Of a stretch of DNA of 64,000 bases, positions 34,008 through 42,859 are shown piece by piece (position 1 is the first letter of the stretch; each line of letters begins with the position of its first letter). A program made the translations under genes and the position numbers. Location of the stretch: positions 2,108,001-2,172,000 of the forward strand of contig NZ_CP032134.1 in NCBI RefSeq assembly GCF_002165375.2. Reading direction: 5' to 3'. Source of the stretch: Acinetobacter chinensis (GTDB taxonomy: Bacteria > Pseudomonadota > Gammaproteobacteria > Pseudomonadales > Moraxellaceae). The notes under the pieces are model-generated. The model saw only the letters and a program-made list of their open reading frames with translations, did no database searches and was not told where the DNA came from.

Positions 34008-35888
34008 TTAAGCAGATTTTTTCGTTTGAGCATTCTTACGGATGGTAATCATCACCAACTGAACTGCCGCAGGTGTCACACCTGGAATACGGCTTGCCTG
34101 ACCTAAAGTTTCAGGACGGACATCTTTCAGTTTCAGAGTAATTTCACGGGATAGACCTGAAACCACATCATAATCAAAATCTGCCGGAATACGTGTATCT
34201 TCCAGACGTTTCATCTGAGCAACGTCTTCCTGCTGACGGTTAATATAACCCGCATATTTCACGGCAATCTCGATCTGTTCACCCACAAATGCAGATACTT
34301 CAGAACCTGTCAGTTCAGCAATCTGAGCAAAACTGATATTCGGACGTTTCAACAGATCAATCGCAGAAGACTCTTTAGAAAGATCATCACCCGTCATTTC
34401 AACGAACTTTTTACCCATTGGATTGTTTGGTGCAGCCCAAAGGTGTTGTAAACGTGCTTTTTCAGTTTCTACTGCTTCCATTTTTTCACAGTAAGAAGCC
34501 CAACGTTCATCGTCCACAAGACCCATTTCACGACCAATGGCTGTTAAACGCTGATCAGCATTGTCTTCACGAAGCATCAGACGGTATTCCGCACGAGAAG
34601 TAAACATACGGTATGGTTCTTTGGTACCCAGTGTAATCAGGTCATCAACAAGAACGCCCATATACGCTTCATCACGTTTTGGTGTCCACTGCTCCTGATC
34701 CCACGCACGGCGTGCTGCGTTCAAACCTGCCAGCAAGCCCTGCGCACCCGCTTCTTCATAACCTGTTGTACCATTGATCTGACCCGCGAAATACAGGTTA
34801 TTGATGGATTTGGTTTCCAGAGAGAATTTCAACGACTGTGGATTGAAATAATCATACTCAATTGCATAACCAGGACGCAGAATGTGCGCATTTTCCATAC
34901 CACGGATTGAGCGAACCAGTTCAAACTGCACATCAAAAGGTAAAGAAGTTGAAATACCGTTTGGATAAAGTTCATGCGTATCCAGACCTTCTGGCTCAAG
35001 GAATACCTGGTGAGAATCTTTGTCTGCAAAACGGTGAATCTTGTCTTCAATGGATGGACAATAACGTGGACCAACCCCTTCAATCACACCGGTATACATT
35101 GGGGAACGATCCAGACCACCGCGGATAATCTCATGCGTACGCTCATTGGTATGCGTAATGTAGCAGTTCACCTGCTCAGGATGCATTGAAGCATCGCCCA
35201 TAAATGACATGGTTGGCGATGGGAAATCACCTGGTTGCGGTGTCATCACGGAGAAATCAACTGAACGCGCATCAATACGTGGTGGTGTACCTGTCTTTAA
35301 ACGCCCCACTGGCAGTTTTAGTTCACGTAAACGAGCAGCCAATGAAATAGACGGTGGATCACCGGCACGCCCACCACTGGATTTTTCAAGACCGACGTGG
35401 ATTACACCACCGAGGAATGTACCCGTTGTCAGAACAACTGTTTTCGCATCAAAACGGATACCCATCTGTGTGACAACACCTTTGACGGTATCGCCTTCAA
35501 CGATCAGATCATCTGCTGCCTGCTGAAAAATATCCAGGTTTGCCTGATTTTCCAGAGTATCCCGAATAGCCGCTTTATAGCGGATACGGTCAGCTTGCGC
35601 ACGTGTTGCACGTACTGCCGCGCCTTTACGCGAGTTCAGAATACGGAACTGAATACCGCCTTTGTCGGCAGCAAGTGCCATTGCACCGCCCAGGGCATCA
35701 ATTTCACGTACCAGGTGCGATTTACCAATACCACCAATGGCCGGGTTACAGCTCATCTGCCCCAAAGTCTCAATGTTATGCGTCAGAAGCAACGTCTGTC
35801 GCCCCATACGCGCCGCAGCAAGTGCCGCTTCCGTACCAGCGTGACCGCCGCCGATAACAATGACATCGTAAACTTTAGGATAATGCAT
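34008..35888 (-). CDS. mnmG: tRNA uridine-5-carboxymethylaminomethyl modification enzyme MnmG
   Basis: This 626-residue FAD enzyme works with MnmE to add the carboxymethylaminomethyl group to wobble uridine 34. It has the dinucleotide motif VIVIGGGHAGTEAALAAARMG, then CNPAIGGIGKSHLVREIDALGG. It also has GTFLGGVIHVG, LKTGTPPRID, the catalytic-Cys region QVNCYITHTNERTHEII, and the C-terminal helical domain GVTPAAVQLVMITIRK that contacts MnmE. Full length. It is transcribed alone, converging on the frameshifted lipoprotein. Confidence 0.97.
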   Translation of the reverse strand: MHYPKVYDVIVIGGGHAGTEAALAAARMGRQTLLLTHNIETLGQMSCNPAIGGIGKSHLVREIDALGGAMALAADKGGIQFRILNSRKGAAVRATRAQADRIRYKAAIRDTLENQANLDIFQQAADDLIVEGDTVKGVVTQMGIRFDAKTVVLTTGTFLGGVIHVGLEKSSGGRAGDPPSISLAARLRELKLPVGRLKTGTPPRIDARSVDFSVMTPQPGDFPSPTMSFMGDASMHPEQVNCYITHTNERTHEIIRGGLDRSPMYTGVIEGVGPRYCPSIEDKIHRFADKDSHQVFLEPEGLDTHELYPNGISTSLPFDVQFELVRSIRGMENAHILRPGYAIEYDYFNPQSLKFSLETKSINNLYFAGQINGTTGYEEAGAQGLLAGLNAARRAWDQEQWTPKRDEAYMGVLVDDLITLGTKEPYRMFTSRAEYRLMLREDNADQRLTAIGREMGLVDDERWASYCEKMEAVETEKARLQHLWAAPNNPMGKKFVEMTGDDLSKESSAIDLLKRPNISFAQIAELTGSEVSAFVGEQIEIAVKYAGYINRQQEDVAQMKRLEDTRIPADFDYDVVSGLSREITLKLKDVRPETLGQASRIPGVTPAAVQLVMITIRKNAQTKKSA

Positions 35889-36118
35889 AGTGGTATAGAG
35901 AGATAAAAAAAGAATGACAGATCATTATAGCAAAAACCATCGAATAAGTTGACCCTGTCACTCAATTATCTTGTACTGACCGGACAAATCCGTTTCATGC
36001 CTTTTTATGTTACTGAAAGCATGCTGTTGTTTACTGAAACAGCACTGGATTCAGATTGTTTTTTTCTGAGTCTTTTTTATTCTGAATAATGTGAATCTGA
36101 ACAAACGAAAGGATTAAC

Positions 36119-36475
36119 ATGATGAATAAAATTTTCCCCGTTTCATTTCTGATGTGTGGTTTGCTGTTCAGTTCCTTTGCGCTCCAGGCAAATGACAAAG
36201 TTGAAACCATTTATGACGCACAGAAGTTTCAGCAGGTCTGTAAAGGAAAAACCCAGGGAGATCAGGTCAGCTTTGCCTTCAGAGGAATTATCTGGAATGG
36301 CACATGTGAACCTCAGTTTTTTGCATCTTCCAGAAAAGCAGCCATCAAAGGAGATGAAGCTGAATTAAACTCAGTCTGTCAGAGCGACAGCAACACAAAA
36401 TCAATCAATATAGAGGGACAGGAAATTAAAGGTAAATGTGCTTTAGGTTTTGTTCCCCCGCAGCCAAAGTCATAA
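36119..36475 (+). CDS. small secreted protein, unknown function
   Basis: This 118-residue protein has a signal peptide (MMNKIFPVSFLMCGLLFSSFALQAND) and a ~93-residue mature domain with four cysteines (QQVCKGK, NGTCEPQ, NSVCQSD, KGKCALG) spaced as for two disulphides. GAAAGGA precedes ATG 36119. The neighbouring BASS transporter genes have their own starts and spacing, so no operon is implied. No family was recognised. Confidence 0.65.
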   Translation: MMNKIFPVSFLMCGLLFSSFALQANDKVETIYDAQKFQQVCKGKTQGDQVSFAFRGIIWNGTCEPQFFASSRKAAIKGDEAELNSVCQSDSNTKSINIEGQEIKGKCALGFVPPQPKS

Positions 36476-36626
36476 AATAATGACCAGTTTCACTTAATTC
36501 TTTTCTCATGTGACTTAACCAATAAAGCAGTCATAAATATTTCATTTTATGACTGCTGCGTTTATTGCCAATGGCAAAAACGTCTATAAACTCTCAATAA
36601 TCAAAGAAAAAATAATAAAGGTTCGC

Positions 36627-37508
36627 ATGGGCACAGGTTTATTTACCTTTTTATTGCCAATTACGCTGGCCATCATGATGACGGGGTTGGGGCTTGAACT
36701 GTCACCCAGGGATTTCATCAGGGTCAACCAGTATCCTAAGGCTATATTTCTGGCATTATTTTCACAGCAGATTTTACTGGTCATTATTGCGTTCCTGATC
36801 TGTGTCCTGTTGACATTACCACCACTGCTGTCAGTAGGATTGATGCTGCTCGCTGCGTCTCCAGGCGGTCCAACAGCCAATATGTTCAGCTATATATTTA
36901 AAGGCGATGTTGCCCTCAATATCAGCCTGACGGGGATCAACTCCCTGGTTTCCACCTTTACCATGCCTTTTATCGTCAGTCTTTCGATTGCCTATTTCTT
37001 AGGGGAAACCCAGGAAATGGCAATGCCTATTGAAAAAATAACCTTAATTTTCTTACTGATTATTGTACCTGTGTGCGTGGGTATGGCATTGCGGACATCC
37101 ATGCCCGAATTTGCACAGAAAATGAATAAACCCATGCGGTATCTGTCCATCTGTTTTTTAGCAGGCTTATTTCTGTATGCCCTGTATCAGGAAAGAAGTA
37201 ATGTACTTGAATATTTTTCTGAAATTGGGATAGCCACCGCCCTGTTCTGCTTCAGTGGACTGGTAACGGGTTATGTCGTCCCTCAGCTTGCAGGTGTACC
37301 CGACAAACAGGCTCGTGCCTGTGCATTTGAGATTGGCATTCACAACACGACAGTCGCCATGGCGATTGCCCTGACCGTACTGAACAGCACAACCATTGCG
37401 GTTCCTGCGGCTATTTACTCCATTGTGATGTATGTATTTGCCACGATTTTTGGGTTCATTCTGACAAGTCATACCAGCAATGAAATAATTTCTGAGGACA
37501 AGTTCTGA
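36627..37508 (+). CDS. bile acid:sodium symporter (BASS) family transporter, copy 1
   Basis: The start at ATG 36627 (MGTGLFTFLLPITLAIMM) is preferred over a frame opening at 36549, because AAAGG lies 6 nt upstream and the family starts at this helix. The ~293-residue product has 9-10 hydrophobic helices with the conserved LMLLAASPGGPTANMFSYIFKGDVALNISLT and ACAFEIGIHNTTVAMAIAL crossover motifs that line the substrate and sodium sites. BASS proteins import organic anions by sodium symport; the substrate is unknown. A second copy follows at 37609. Confidence 0.88.
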   Translation: MGTGLFTFLLPITLAIMMTGLGLELSPRDFIRVNQYPKAIFLALFSQQILLVIIAFLICVLLTLPPLLSVGLMLLAASPGGPTANMFSYIFKGDVALNISLTGINSLVSTFTMPFIVSLSIAYFLGETQEMAMPIEKITLIFLLIIVPVCVGMALRTSMPEFAQKMNKPMRYLSICFLAGLFLYALYQERSNVLEYFSEIGIATALFCFSGLVTGYVVPQLAGVPDKQARACAFEIGIHNTTVAMAIALTVLNSTTIAVPAAIYSIVMYVFATIFGFILTSHTSNEIISEDKF

Positions 37509-37608
37509 ATTCTGTTCTATATTAAAATTACAAGCTTAAAAACTGAAAAAAATATACAGACTGCAGCATAAAGTCTGCTTAATAGAACAAGGACAGGAGT
37601 TTGAACTG

Positions 37609-38496
37609 ATGGATTCAGGAATCATTACAATATTATTACCTTTGGCCTTAGCTATTATTATGATTGGGCTTGGGCTGGAACTGACCCCAAAAGATTTTGC
37701 ACGGGTGACCAGACACCCTAAAGCCGTTCTGCTTGCACTGTTCTGCCAGCTGGTTCTACTGGTTGGAATTGCTTTTCTGCTCTGTAAAATACTGGCTCTA
37801 CCGCCCGTACTGGCAGTCGGTTTAATGCTGCTCGCCGCTTCACCCGGGGGCAGTACAGCAAACCTGTTCAGCTATCTCTTTAAAGGAGATATTGCGCTGA
37901 ATATTACCTTAACAGCCATCAATTCAGTCATTGCAGCTGTTTCCCTCCCTCTGATTGTCAATCTTTCCATTCAGCATTTTATGAATGATGGTCAACAGAT
38001 TACCTTACAGTTCAGTAAAATTCTCCAGGTTTTCAGCATCATTATCATTCCTGTCTGTATCGGGATGCTGATCCGTCATTTTGCCCCAAAGTTTACGGAG
38101 AAAATGAACAGACCATTACGGATTTTTGCAGTGGTTTTCCTTGTATTAATCATTATTGGAGCGATTGCCAAAGAACGTCATCAGATTATGGAATACCTGA
38201 CCCAGGTTGGTCTCGCAACCGTGATTTTCTGTTTATGCAGTCTGCTGATCGGCTATTTTGTTCCCCGTTTAGCAGGTATCAGCAGTACCCAGGCACGCGC
38301 CTGTGCATTTGAGATCGGTATTCACAACAGTACACTGGCGATGACTATTGCACTGACGGTGATGGCAAGCTCCACCGCGGCAATGCCTGCTGCGGTCTAT
38401 TCATTATTCATGTATTTCTTTGCCGCAATTTTTGGTTTCCTGCTGAACAGGTTTTCGCCTGTCCAGCCAGCAACAGAGCCACAGCAGACTGCCTGA
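37609..38496 (+). CDS. bile acid:sodium symporter (BASS) family transporter, copy 2
   Basis: This 295-residue protein begins MDSGIITILLPLALAIIMIG. It aligns with the preceding gene along its length (LMLLAASPGGSTANLFSYLFKGDIALNITLT; ACAFEIGIHNSTLAMTIAL). The two are a tandem duplication that has diverged mainly in the middle and C-terminus. GGACAGGAG lies before ATG 37609. A 100 bp gap separates the copies, and there is no terminator between them, so co-transcription is possible. Confidence 0.88.
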   Translation: MDSGIITILLPLALAIIMIGLGLELTPKDFARVTRHPKAVLLALFCQLVLLVGIAFLLCKILALPPVLAVGLMLLAASPGGSTANLFSYLFKGDIALNITLTAINSVIAAVSLPLIVNLSIQHFMNDGQQITLQFSKILQVFSIIIIPVCIGMLIRHFAPKFTEKMNRPLRIFAVVFLVLIIIGAIAKERHQIMEYLTQVGLATVIFCLCSLLIGYFVPRLAGISSTQARACAFEIGIHNSTLAMTIALTVMASSTAAMPAAVYSLFMYFFAAIFGFLLNRFSPVQPATEPQQTA

Positions 38497-38601
38497 AGTC
38501 AGTTCTTTACATGAATAAGGCTTTCAGATGCGTTCCAGCAGTAGCCGTTCCGGTTACTGCTGGTTACAATAGCTTTTTAGAATCAGATTTAGGTTATTAC
38601 C

Positions 38602-39504
38602 GTGAAGTGGTTACAAATTCATATTACAGTTGATCAGGCTCAGGTTGATTTTACTGAAACACTGCTCAGTTCACTTGGAGCAGTCAGTGTTACCTTGGAT
38701 GATGCTGAAAATCAGGATCTGCTTGAACCACTTCCAGGTGAAACACCTCTTTGGAATAAAGTCATCGTGACGGGTATCTATGCCCAGGAAGACGATGAAA
38801 CGATTGATGTAGCCTCACTGGAGACATTCATCCGTACTCAGCTCCCTACAGAACCGATGCGCAGTGAATTTCTTGAAGACCAGGAATGGGAACGCACCTG
38901 GATGGATGCTTATGAGCCTATTCAGATTGGTGAAAAGTACTGGATCGTACCAGAATGGATGGAAGCACCTGAAGCAGATGCGGTCAATATCAAACTTGAT
39001 CCAGGACTGGCATTTGGTACAGGCAATCACGCTTCGACATTCTTATGCCTGCAATGGTTAGGCAAAACTGATGTTAAAGATAAAATCGTCATTGATTACG
39101 GTTGTGGTTCAGGTATTTTAGGTGTTGCTGCACTACTTCTGGGTGCTAAAAAAGTATATGCCACAGATATTGACCCACAGGCTGTACTGGCAACAAAACA
39201 GAATGCAGAACTTAATGGCGTACTTGAAAACTTATATGTAGGTCTTCCTGAAGAGTTCAATGCAGAGTTTAAAGGTAAACAGGCCGATATTCTGGTTGCA
39301 AATATTCTTGCCGGACCACTGATGTCACTTGCAGAAGAATTCTCAACTTTAATTAAATCTGAGGGTGAGTTCGCACTTGCAGGTGTAATAGAAGAGCAAG
39401 TTACTGATGTTACTGGTGTTTATTCTGAATTTTTTGATATAGTAGAGATCGAAAAGCGTGATGAAAACTGGTGCAGAATTTCTGGAAAACGCCAGCAATA
39501 TTAA
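38602..39504 (+). CDS. prmA: ribosomal protein L11 methyltransferase
   Basis: This 300-residue protein trimethylates L11. The N-terminal substrate-recognition domain (MKWLQIHITVDQAQVDFTETLLSSLGAVSVTLDD) leads into the SAM-binding methyltransferase core. That core has KLDPGLAFGTGNHASTFLCLQWL, VIDYGCGSGILGVAALLLGA and ILVANILAGPLMSLA. It starts with GTG at 38602. It is followed 23 bp later by a DUF3426 gene and then fis. In E. coli prmA is followed by dusB-fis; dusB is absent here. Confidence 0.95.
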   Translation: MKWLQIHITVDQAQVDFTETLLSSLGAVSVTLDDAENQDLLEPLPGETPLWNKVIVTGIYAQEDDETIDVASLETFIRTQLPTEPMRSEFLEDQEWERTWMDAYEPIQIGEKYWIVPEWMEAPEADAVNIKLDPGLAFGTGNHASTFLCLQWLGKTDVKDKIVIDYGCGSGILGVAALLLGAKKVYATDIDPQAVLATKQNAELNGVLENLYVGLPEEFNAEFKGKQADILVANILAGPLMSLAEEFSTLIKSEGEFALAGVIEEQVTDVTGVYSEFFDIVEIEKRDENWCRISGKRQQY

Positions 39505-39527
39505 TTTTTAGTTTTAAACAGTAAATT

Positions 39528-40403
39528 ATGAGTGATAAACAAACCAAGTGCCCTGAATGTTCTACAGTATATAAAGTCTCTGTGGCTCAACTGACTGTTG
39601 CTCAGGGTATGGTTTGTTGTCCAAAATGTTCAGCAACATTCAATGCACTGACCAACCTGATCACGGTTGCAGGTACATCTGCTGAAAGTGCGGCTGCACA
39701 AAATGAACCGCTGCCTGAGGACACCTTCAATACTGCTATTCTGCAAAGCCTTCAGAATGCACAGGACAATGAAAGTGAACATGTCCTGCTGTCCATTTTC
39801 GACCGCAAAGTTGAACACTCAAATATTGATCTGAAAACCTATCTGAACAACCTGAATTATTTTGGAACAGAACCGATTGGTAACTTTCCAACGCTGAACC
39901 TTTCAGATCACGAAGCTGAAGTCAAAAAACAGCATGGTCCTGCTTATTATATTGTTTGGGCGACCATCAACTTTTTACTGGTCGGCTTACTGACCTTTCA
40001 GGTGCTTTGGTTCAACCCTAATTTTCTGAACAACAGCCCTGCCCTCAGCGCAATTTTCAACAGTACCTGCCAGCTGGTCAACTGTAGAACGCTTGAAAAA
40101 ACCTACAGCATGATTTCTACCAACCGGGTCAAAGTGAAGCGGGTCAGCAAAAATGAAGTTCAGTTTACCGGTGAACTGATTAACTATCATGAAAAAAGCC
40201 TTTTATTACCAAACCTGCAGGTCACACTCAAAGAACGTGGTGAAAGTATCGGTGTTTACACCCTGCATCCACATCAGTACCTGGTCAAGAGTCTGAGTGG
40301 GATCCAGCGTATTCCTAAACACAGTCCATTTAAGTTTGAATTTAGCCTGCCTAAGGACCGTAAAGACTTCGATTCCTATACATTGGAAATCATTCACCCT
40401 TGA
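39528..40403 (+). CDS. zinc-ribbon and DUF3426 domain membrane protein
   Basis: This 291-residue protein has an N-terminal MJ0042-type zinc ribbon with CPEC (8-11) and CPKC (31-34), followed by a linker. One transmembrane helix follows at about 145-165 (VWATINFLLVGLLTFQVLW). A C-terminal DUF3426 periplasmic domain has CQLVNCRTLE and a beta-rich stretch with YHEKSLLLPNLQVTLKERGE. No function is assigned. It lies between prmA and fis, as in several gamma-proteobacteria, and probably shares the prmA transcript. Confidence 0.85.
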   Translation: MSDKQTKCPECSTVYKVSVAQLTVAQGMVCCPKCSATFNALTNLITVAGTSAESAAAQNEPLPEDTFNTAILQSLQNAQDNESEHVLLSIFDRKVEHSNIDLKTYLNNLNYFGTEPIGNFPTLNLSDHEAEVKKQHGPAYYIVWATINFLLVGLLTFQVLWFNPNFLNNSPALSAIFNSTCQLVNCRTLEKTYSMISTNRVKVKRVSKNEVQFTGELINYHEKSLLLPNLQVTLKERGESIGVYTLHPHQYLVKSLSGIQRIPKHSPFKFEFSLPKDRKDFDSYTLEIIHP

Positions 40404-40460
40404 TATTGAAAAAAACTATTAAAAATGTAAAAAAAATGTAAAAAAAGTGCAGTTTTCTTG

Positions 40461-40793
40461 CTCACTTTTTCTAAGACAATGGTATCATACGCGCCACGAA
40501 AGCTTTGTGCTGCGAACTCCCCGTTAATTTTCACAATAAACAGTCATGCTGATGCGCCTTATTTAATCAATGATGCGCACGAGTAGGATTTTTTGTTCTG
40601 AAATTGGTCGGTAACAAATATTTAACTATTGTTACGCTTATTTTTCGACCAAAGCGCTGAGTTGTGGCAAGCTAATGATTAAGTTTTAGAGCGCCCGTTT
40701 TAGGATCTAAAACGGAGTTCATTAAATTTTTAGACCATTTTTTTTACATATCACCTTTACCCAGGTGGTATCTGATTTTTCGGATTAATTCGC
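40461..40793 (+). promoter_or_regulatory. fis promoter and long structured leader
   Basis: TTGCTC (about 40459) and TATCAT with a 19 bp spacer, followed by ACGCGCC, resemble a growth-rate-regulated promoter with a GC-rich discriminator. The ~290 nt leader has several hairpins. GGTCG...CGACC encloses GTAACAA/TTGTTAC (about 40607-40653). A perfect 9 bp CCGTTTTAG/CTAAAACGG with a GAT loop lies at 40695-40715. ACCT/AGGT pairs next to the start. GATGCGC occurs twice (about 40551 and 40573). Confidence 0.5.
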
Positions 40794-41063
40794 ATGAATA
40801 GCAAATCTCCTATTTTTACTGCACAATCTGATGTCGCTCTTCGTATTCACGTAGATCGCGCAGTTCGTCATTACTTTGCTCAGTTGCAGGGCGAACAGCC
40901 TTCGCAGGTATACGACATGGTGCTGGCAGAAATGGAGAAACCACTTCTATCTGTAGTTCTTGAATATACTCGTGGCAACCAGACGCGTGCTGCGGAGATT
41001 CTCGGACTGAACCGCGGAACTTTACGTAAAAAGTTAAAAGCTCACGGTTTAATGAGTGAATAA
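40794..41063 (+). CDS. fis: DNA-binding protein Fis
   Basis: This 89-residue nucleoid protein bends DNA and modulates rRNA promoters and recombination. The C-terminal Fis-type helix-turn-helix is clear (PLLSVVLEYTRGNQTRAAEILGLNRGTLRKKLKAHGL). The N-terminal arm (DVALRIHVDRAVRHYFAQLQG) differs from E. coli, as is usual outside enteric bacteria. ATG at 40794 follows a structured leader; a T-rich terminator lies 8 nt after the stop. Confidence 0.93.
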   Translation: MNSKSPIFTAQSDVALRIHVDRAVRHYFAQLQGEQPSQVYDMVLAEMEKPLLSVVLEYTRGNQTRAAEILGLNRGTLRKKLKAHGLMSE

Positions 41064-41070
41064 ATGATAA

Positions 41071-41102
41071 AATGCTCACGGCTTGCGTGGGCATTTTTTT
41101 TT
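41071..41102 (+). terminator. terminator of fis
   Basis: ATGCTCACG/CGTGGGCAT stem (one wobble) followed by nine Ts. Confidence 0.92.
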
Positions 41103-41156
41103 ACCTACGTTTTAGCTATTTGTTAAATATCCAGACTTAAACTGTTGACGATGATC

Positions 41157-42731
41157 ATGACTATTAAACGCGCTTTAATCTCTGTTTCTGATAAAACCGG
41201 GATCGTTGAATTTGCCCAGAACCTTGTTGCTCTTGGGGTGGAAATTTTATCTACAGGTGGTACATATAAGTTGCTTAAAGACAACAATGTGTCTGTAGTA
41301 GAAGTTTCAGAGCATACTGGCTTCCCTGAAATGATGGATGGTCGTGTAAAAACACTGCATCCAAAAATTCATGGTGGTATCCTGGCTCGTCGTGGCCTGG
41401 ATGAAGCTGTAATGGCTGAACACAACATTGATGCGATTGATTTAGTTGTTGTTAACTTATATCCATTTGCTGCAACTGTTGCTAAACCGAACTGTTCACT
41501 GGCTGATGCGATTGAAAACATCGACATCGGCGGTCCGACCATGGTTCGTGCTGCTGCAAAAAACCATGCGTCTGTTGGTATCGTGGTAAATGCATCTGAC
41601 TATGCAACTGTAGTTGAAGAGTTAAAAGCAAACGGCGCTTTATCTCATGCAACACGTTTTGATCTTGCAGTAAAAGCATTTGAACATACTGCACAATATG
41701 ACGGTATGATCGCATCTTACTTAGGCGCTCGTGTAGGTAACGAAGAAGGTCAAGCTGATAAGTTTGCTCGTACTTTCAATACCCAATTAAACAAAGTACA
41801 AGACCTTCGTTACGGTGAAAACCCGCATCAATCAGCTGCGTTCTATGTAGAAGATACTGCGACTGAAGCTTCTGTTTCCACTGCGAAACAGCTTCAAGGT
41901 AAAGAACTGTCTTATAACAACATTGCAGATACCGATGCAGCACTTGAATGTGTGAAATCATTTGCAAAACCTGCTTGTGTGATCGTTAAACATGCAAACC
42001 CTTGTGGTGTTGCGGTTTCTTTAGACGGTATCCAAGCTGCTTATGACCTTGCTTATGCAACCGATCCTGAATCTGCATTTGGTGGCATCATTGCATTTAA
42101 CCGTGAATTAGATGTTGCAACTGCGCAAGCAATTGTAGACCGTCAATTCGTTGAAGTAATCATTGCTCCAAGCATCGCTGATGGCGTTCTTGAAGTGACT
42201 GGTGCGAAGAAAAACGTCCGTGTTCTTGTATGTGGTGAACTTCCTGCAATCGATGCACGTAAAGCACAACTTGATTACAAACGTGTAAACGGTGGTTTAC
42301 TGGTTCAGGACCAGGACTTGGGTATGATCACTAAAGATGATCTTAAAGTTGTGACGAAGCGTGCGCCAACTGAAGCAGAAATTGATGATTTAATCTTTGC
42401 TTGGAAAGTTGCGAAATATGTTAAATCTAACGCAATCGTTTATGCAAAAGGTCGTCAGACTATCGGTGTAGGCGCAGGTCAAATGAGCCGTGTTAACTCT
42501 GCTCGTATTGCTGCGATCAAAGCTGAACATGCTGGCTTAGTGGTTGAAGGTGCTGTAATGGCATCAGATGCATTCTTCCCATTCCGTGATGGTATTGATA
42601 ATGCTGCGAAAGCAGGTATCAAATGCATTATCCAACCGGGTGGTTCTATGCGTGATGAAGAAACCATTGCTGCTGCTGACGAAGCTGGCATTGCAATGGT
42701 GTTCACGGGTATGCGTCATTTCCGTCACTAA
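41157..42731 (+). CDS. purH: bifunctional AICAR formyltransferase / IMP cyclohydrolase
   Basis: This 524-residue enzyme performs the last two steps of IMP synthesis. The N-terminal MGS-like cyclohydrolase domain (KRALISVSDKTGIVEFAQNL, STGGTYKLL, MMDGRVKTLHPKIHGGIL) is followed by the AICAR transformylase domain. That domain has LRYGENPHQSAAFY, the catalytic KHANPCGVA with Lys-His, and DAFFPFRDGIDNAAKAGI. TTG 41145 and ATG 41151 are in frame upstream, but ATG 41157 (MTIKRALISV) is the family start. No strong Shine-Dalgarno sequence is seen. Followed by purD after a palindromic repeat. Confidence 0.96.
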   Translation: MTIKRALISVSDKTGIVEFAQNLVALGVEILSTGGTYKLLKDNNVSVVEVSEHTGFPEMMDGRVKTLHPKIHGGILARRGLDEAVMAEHNIDAIDLVVVNLYPFAATVAKPNCSLADAIENIDIGGPTMVRAAAKNHASVGIVVNASDYATVVEELKANGALSHATRFDLAVKAFEHTAQYDGMIASYLGARVGNEEGQADKFARTFNTQLNKVQDLRYGENPHQSAAFYVEDTATEASVSTAKQLQGKELSYNNIADTDAALECVKSFAKPACVIVKHANPCGVAVSLDGIQAAYDLAYATDPESAFGGIIAFNRELDVATAQAIVDRQFVEVIIAPSIADGVLEVTGAKKNVRVLVCGELPAIDARKAQLDYKRVNGGLLVQDQDLGMITKDDLKVVTKRAPTEAEIDDLIFAWKVAKYVKSNAIVYAKGRQTIGVGAGQMSRVNSARIAAIKAEHAGLVVEGAVMASDAFFPFRDGIDNAAKAGIKCIIQPGGSMRDEETIAAADEAGIAMVFTGMRHFRH

Positions 42732-42741
42732 TTAATATATA

Positions 42742-42836
42742 AATCCTCCCTAGCCCTCCTTTAATAAAGGAGGGTTTTCTATATCATAATAGAACGAAGG
42801 GAGTCCCCCTTTCCAAAGGGGGATTTAGGGGGATTC
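42742..42836. repeat. composite palindromic repeat (GAATC-CCCC-AACCC family), copy 2, doubling as purH terminator
   Basis: The left half AAATCCTCCCTAGCCCTCC..AAAGGAGGG is followed by TTTTCT, so it can act as an intrinsic terminator for purH. The right half CCCCCTTTCC..GGGGGATTTAGGGGGATT is its inverted partner. Same layout as 25573-25680. It separates purH from purD by 128 bp. Confidence 0.7.
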
Positions 42837-42859
42837 TATTTCTGGAAGGATTTTTGATC

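Noticed and set aside
35209..35906. several plus-strand frames opposite mnmG
   Set aside because: Shadows of a highly conserved gene; Arg/Ser/Pro-rich translations without motifs.
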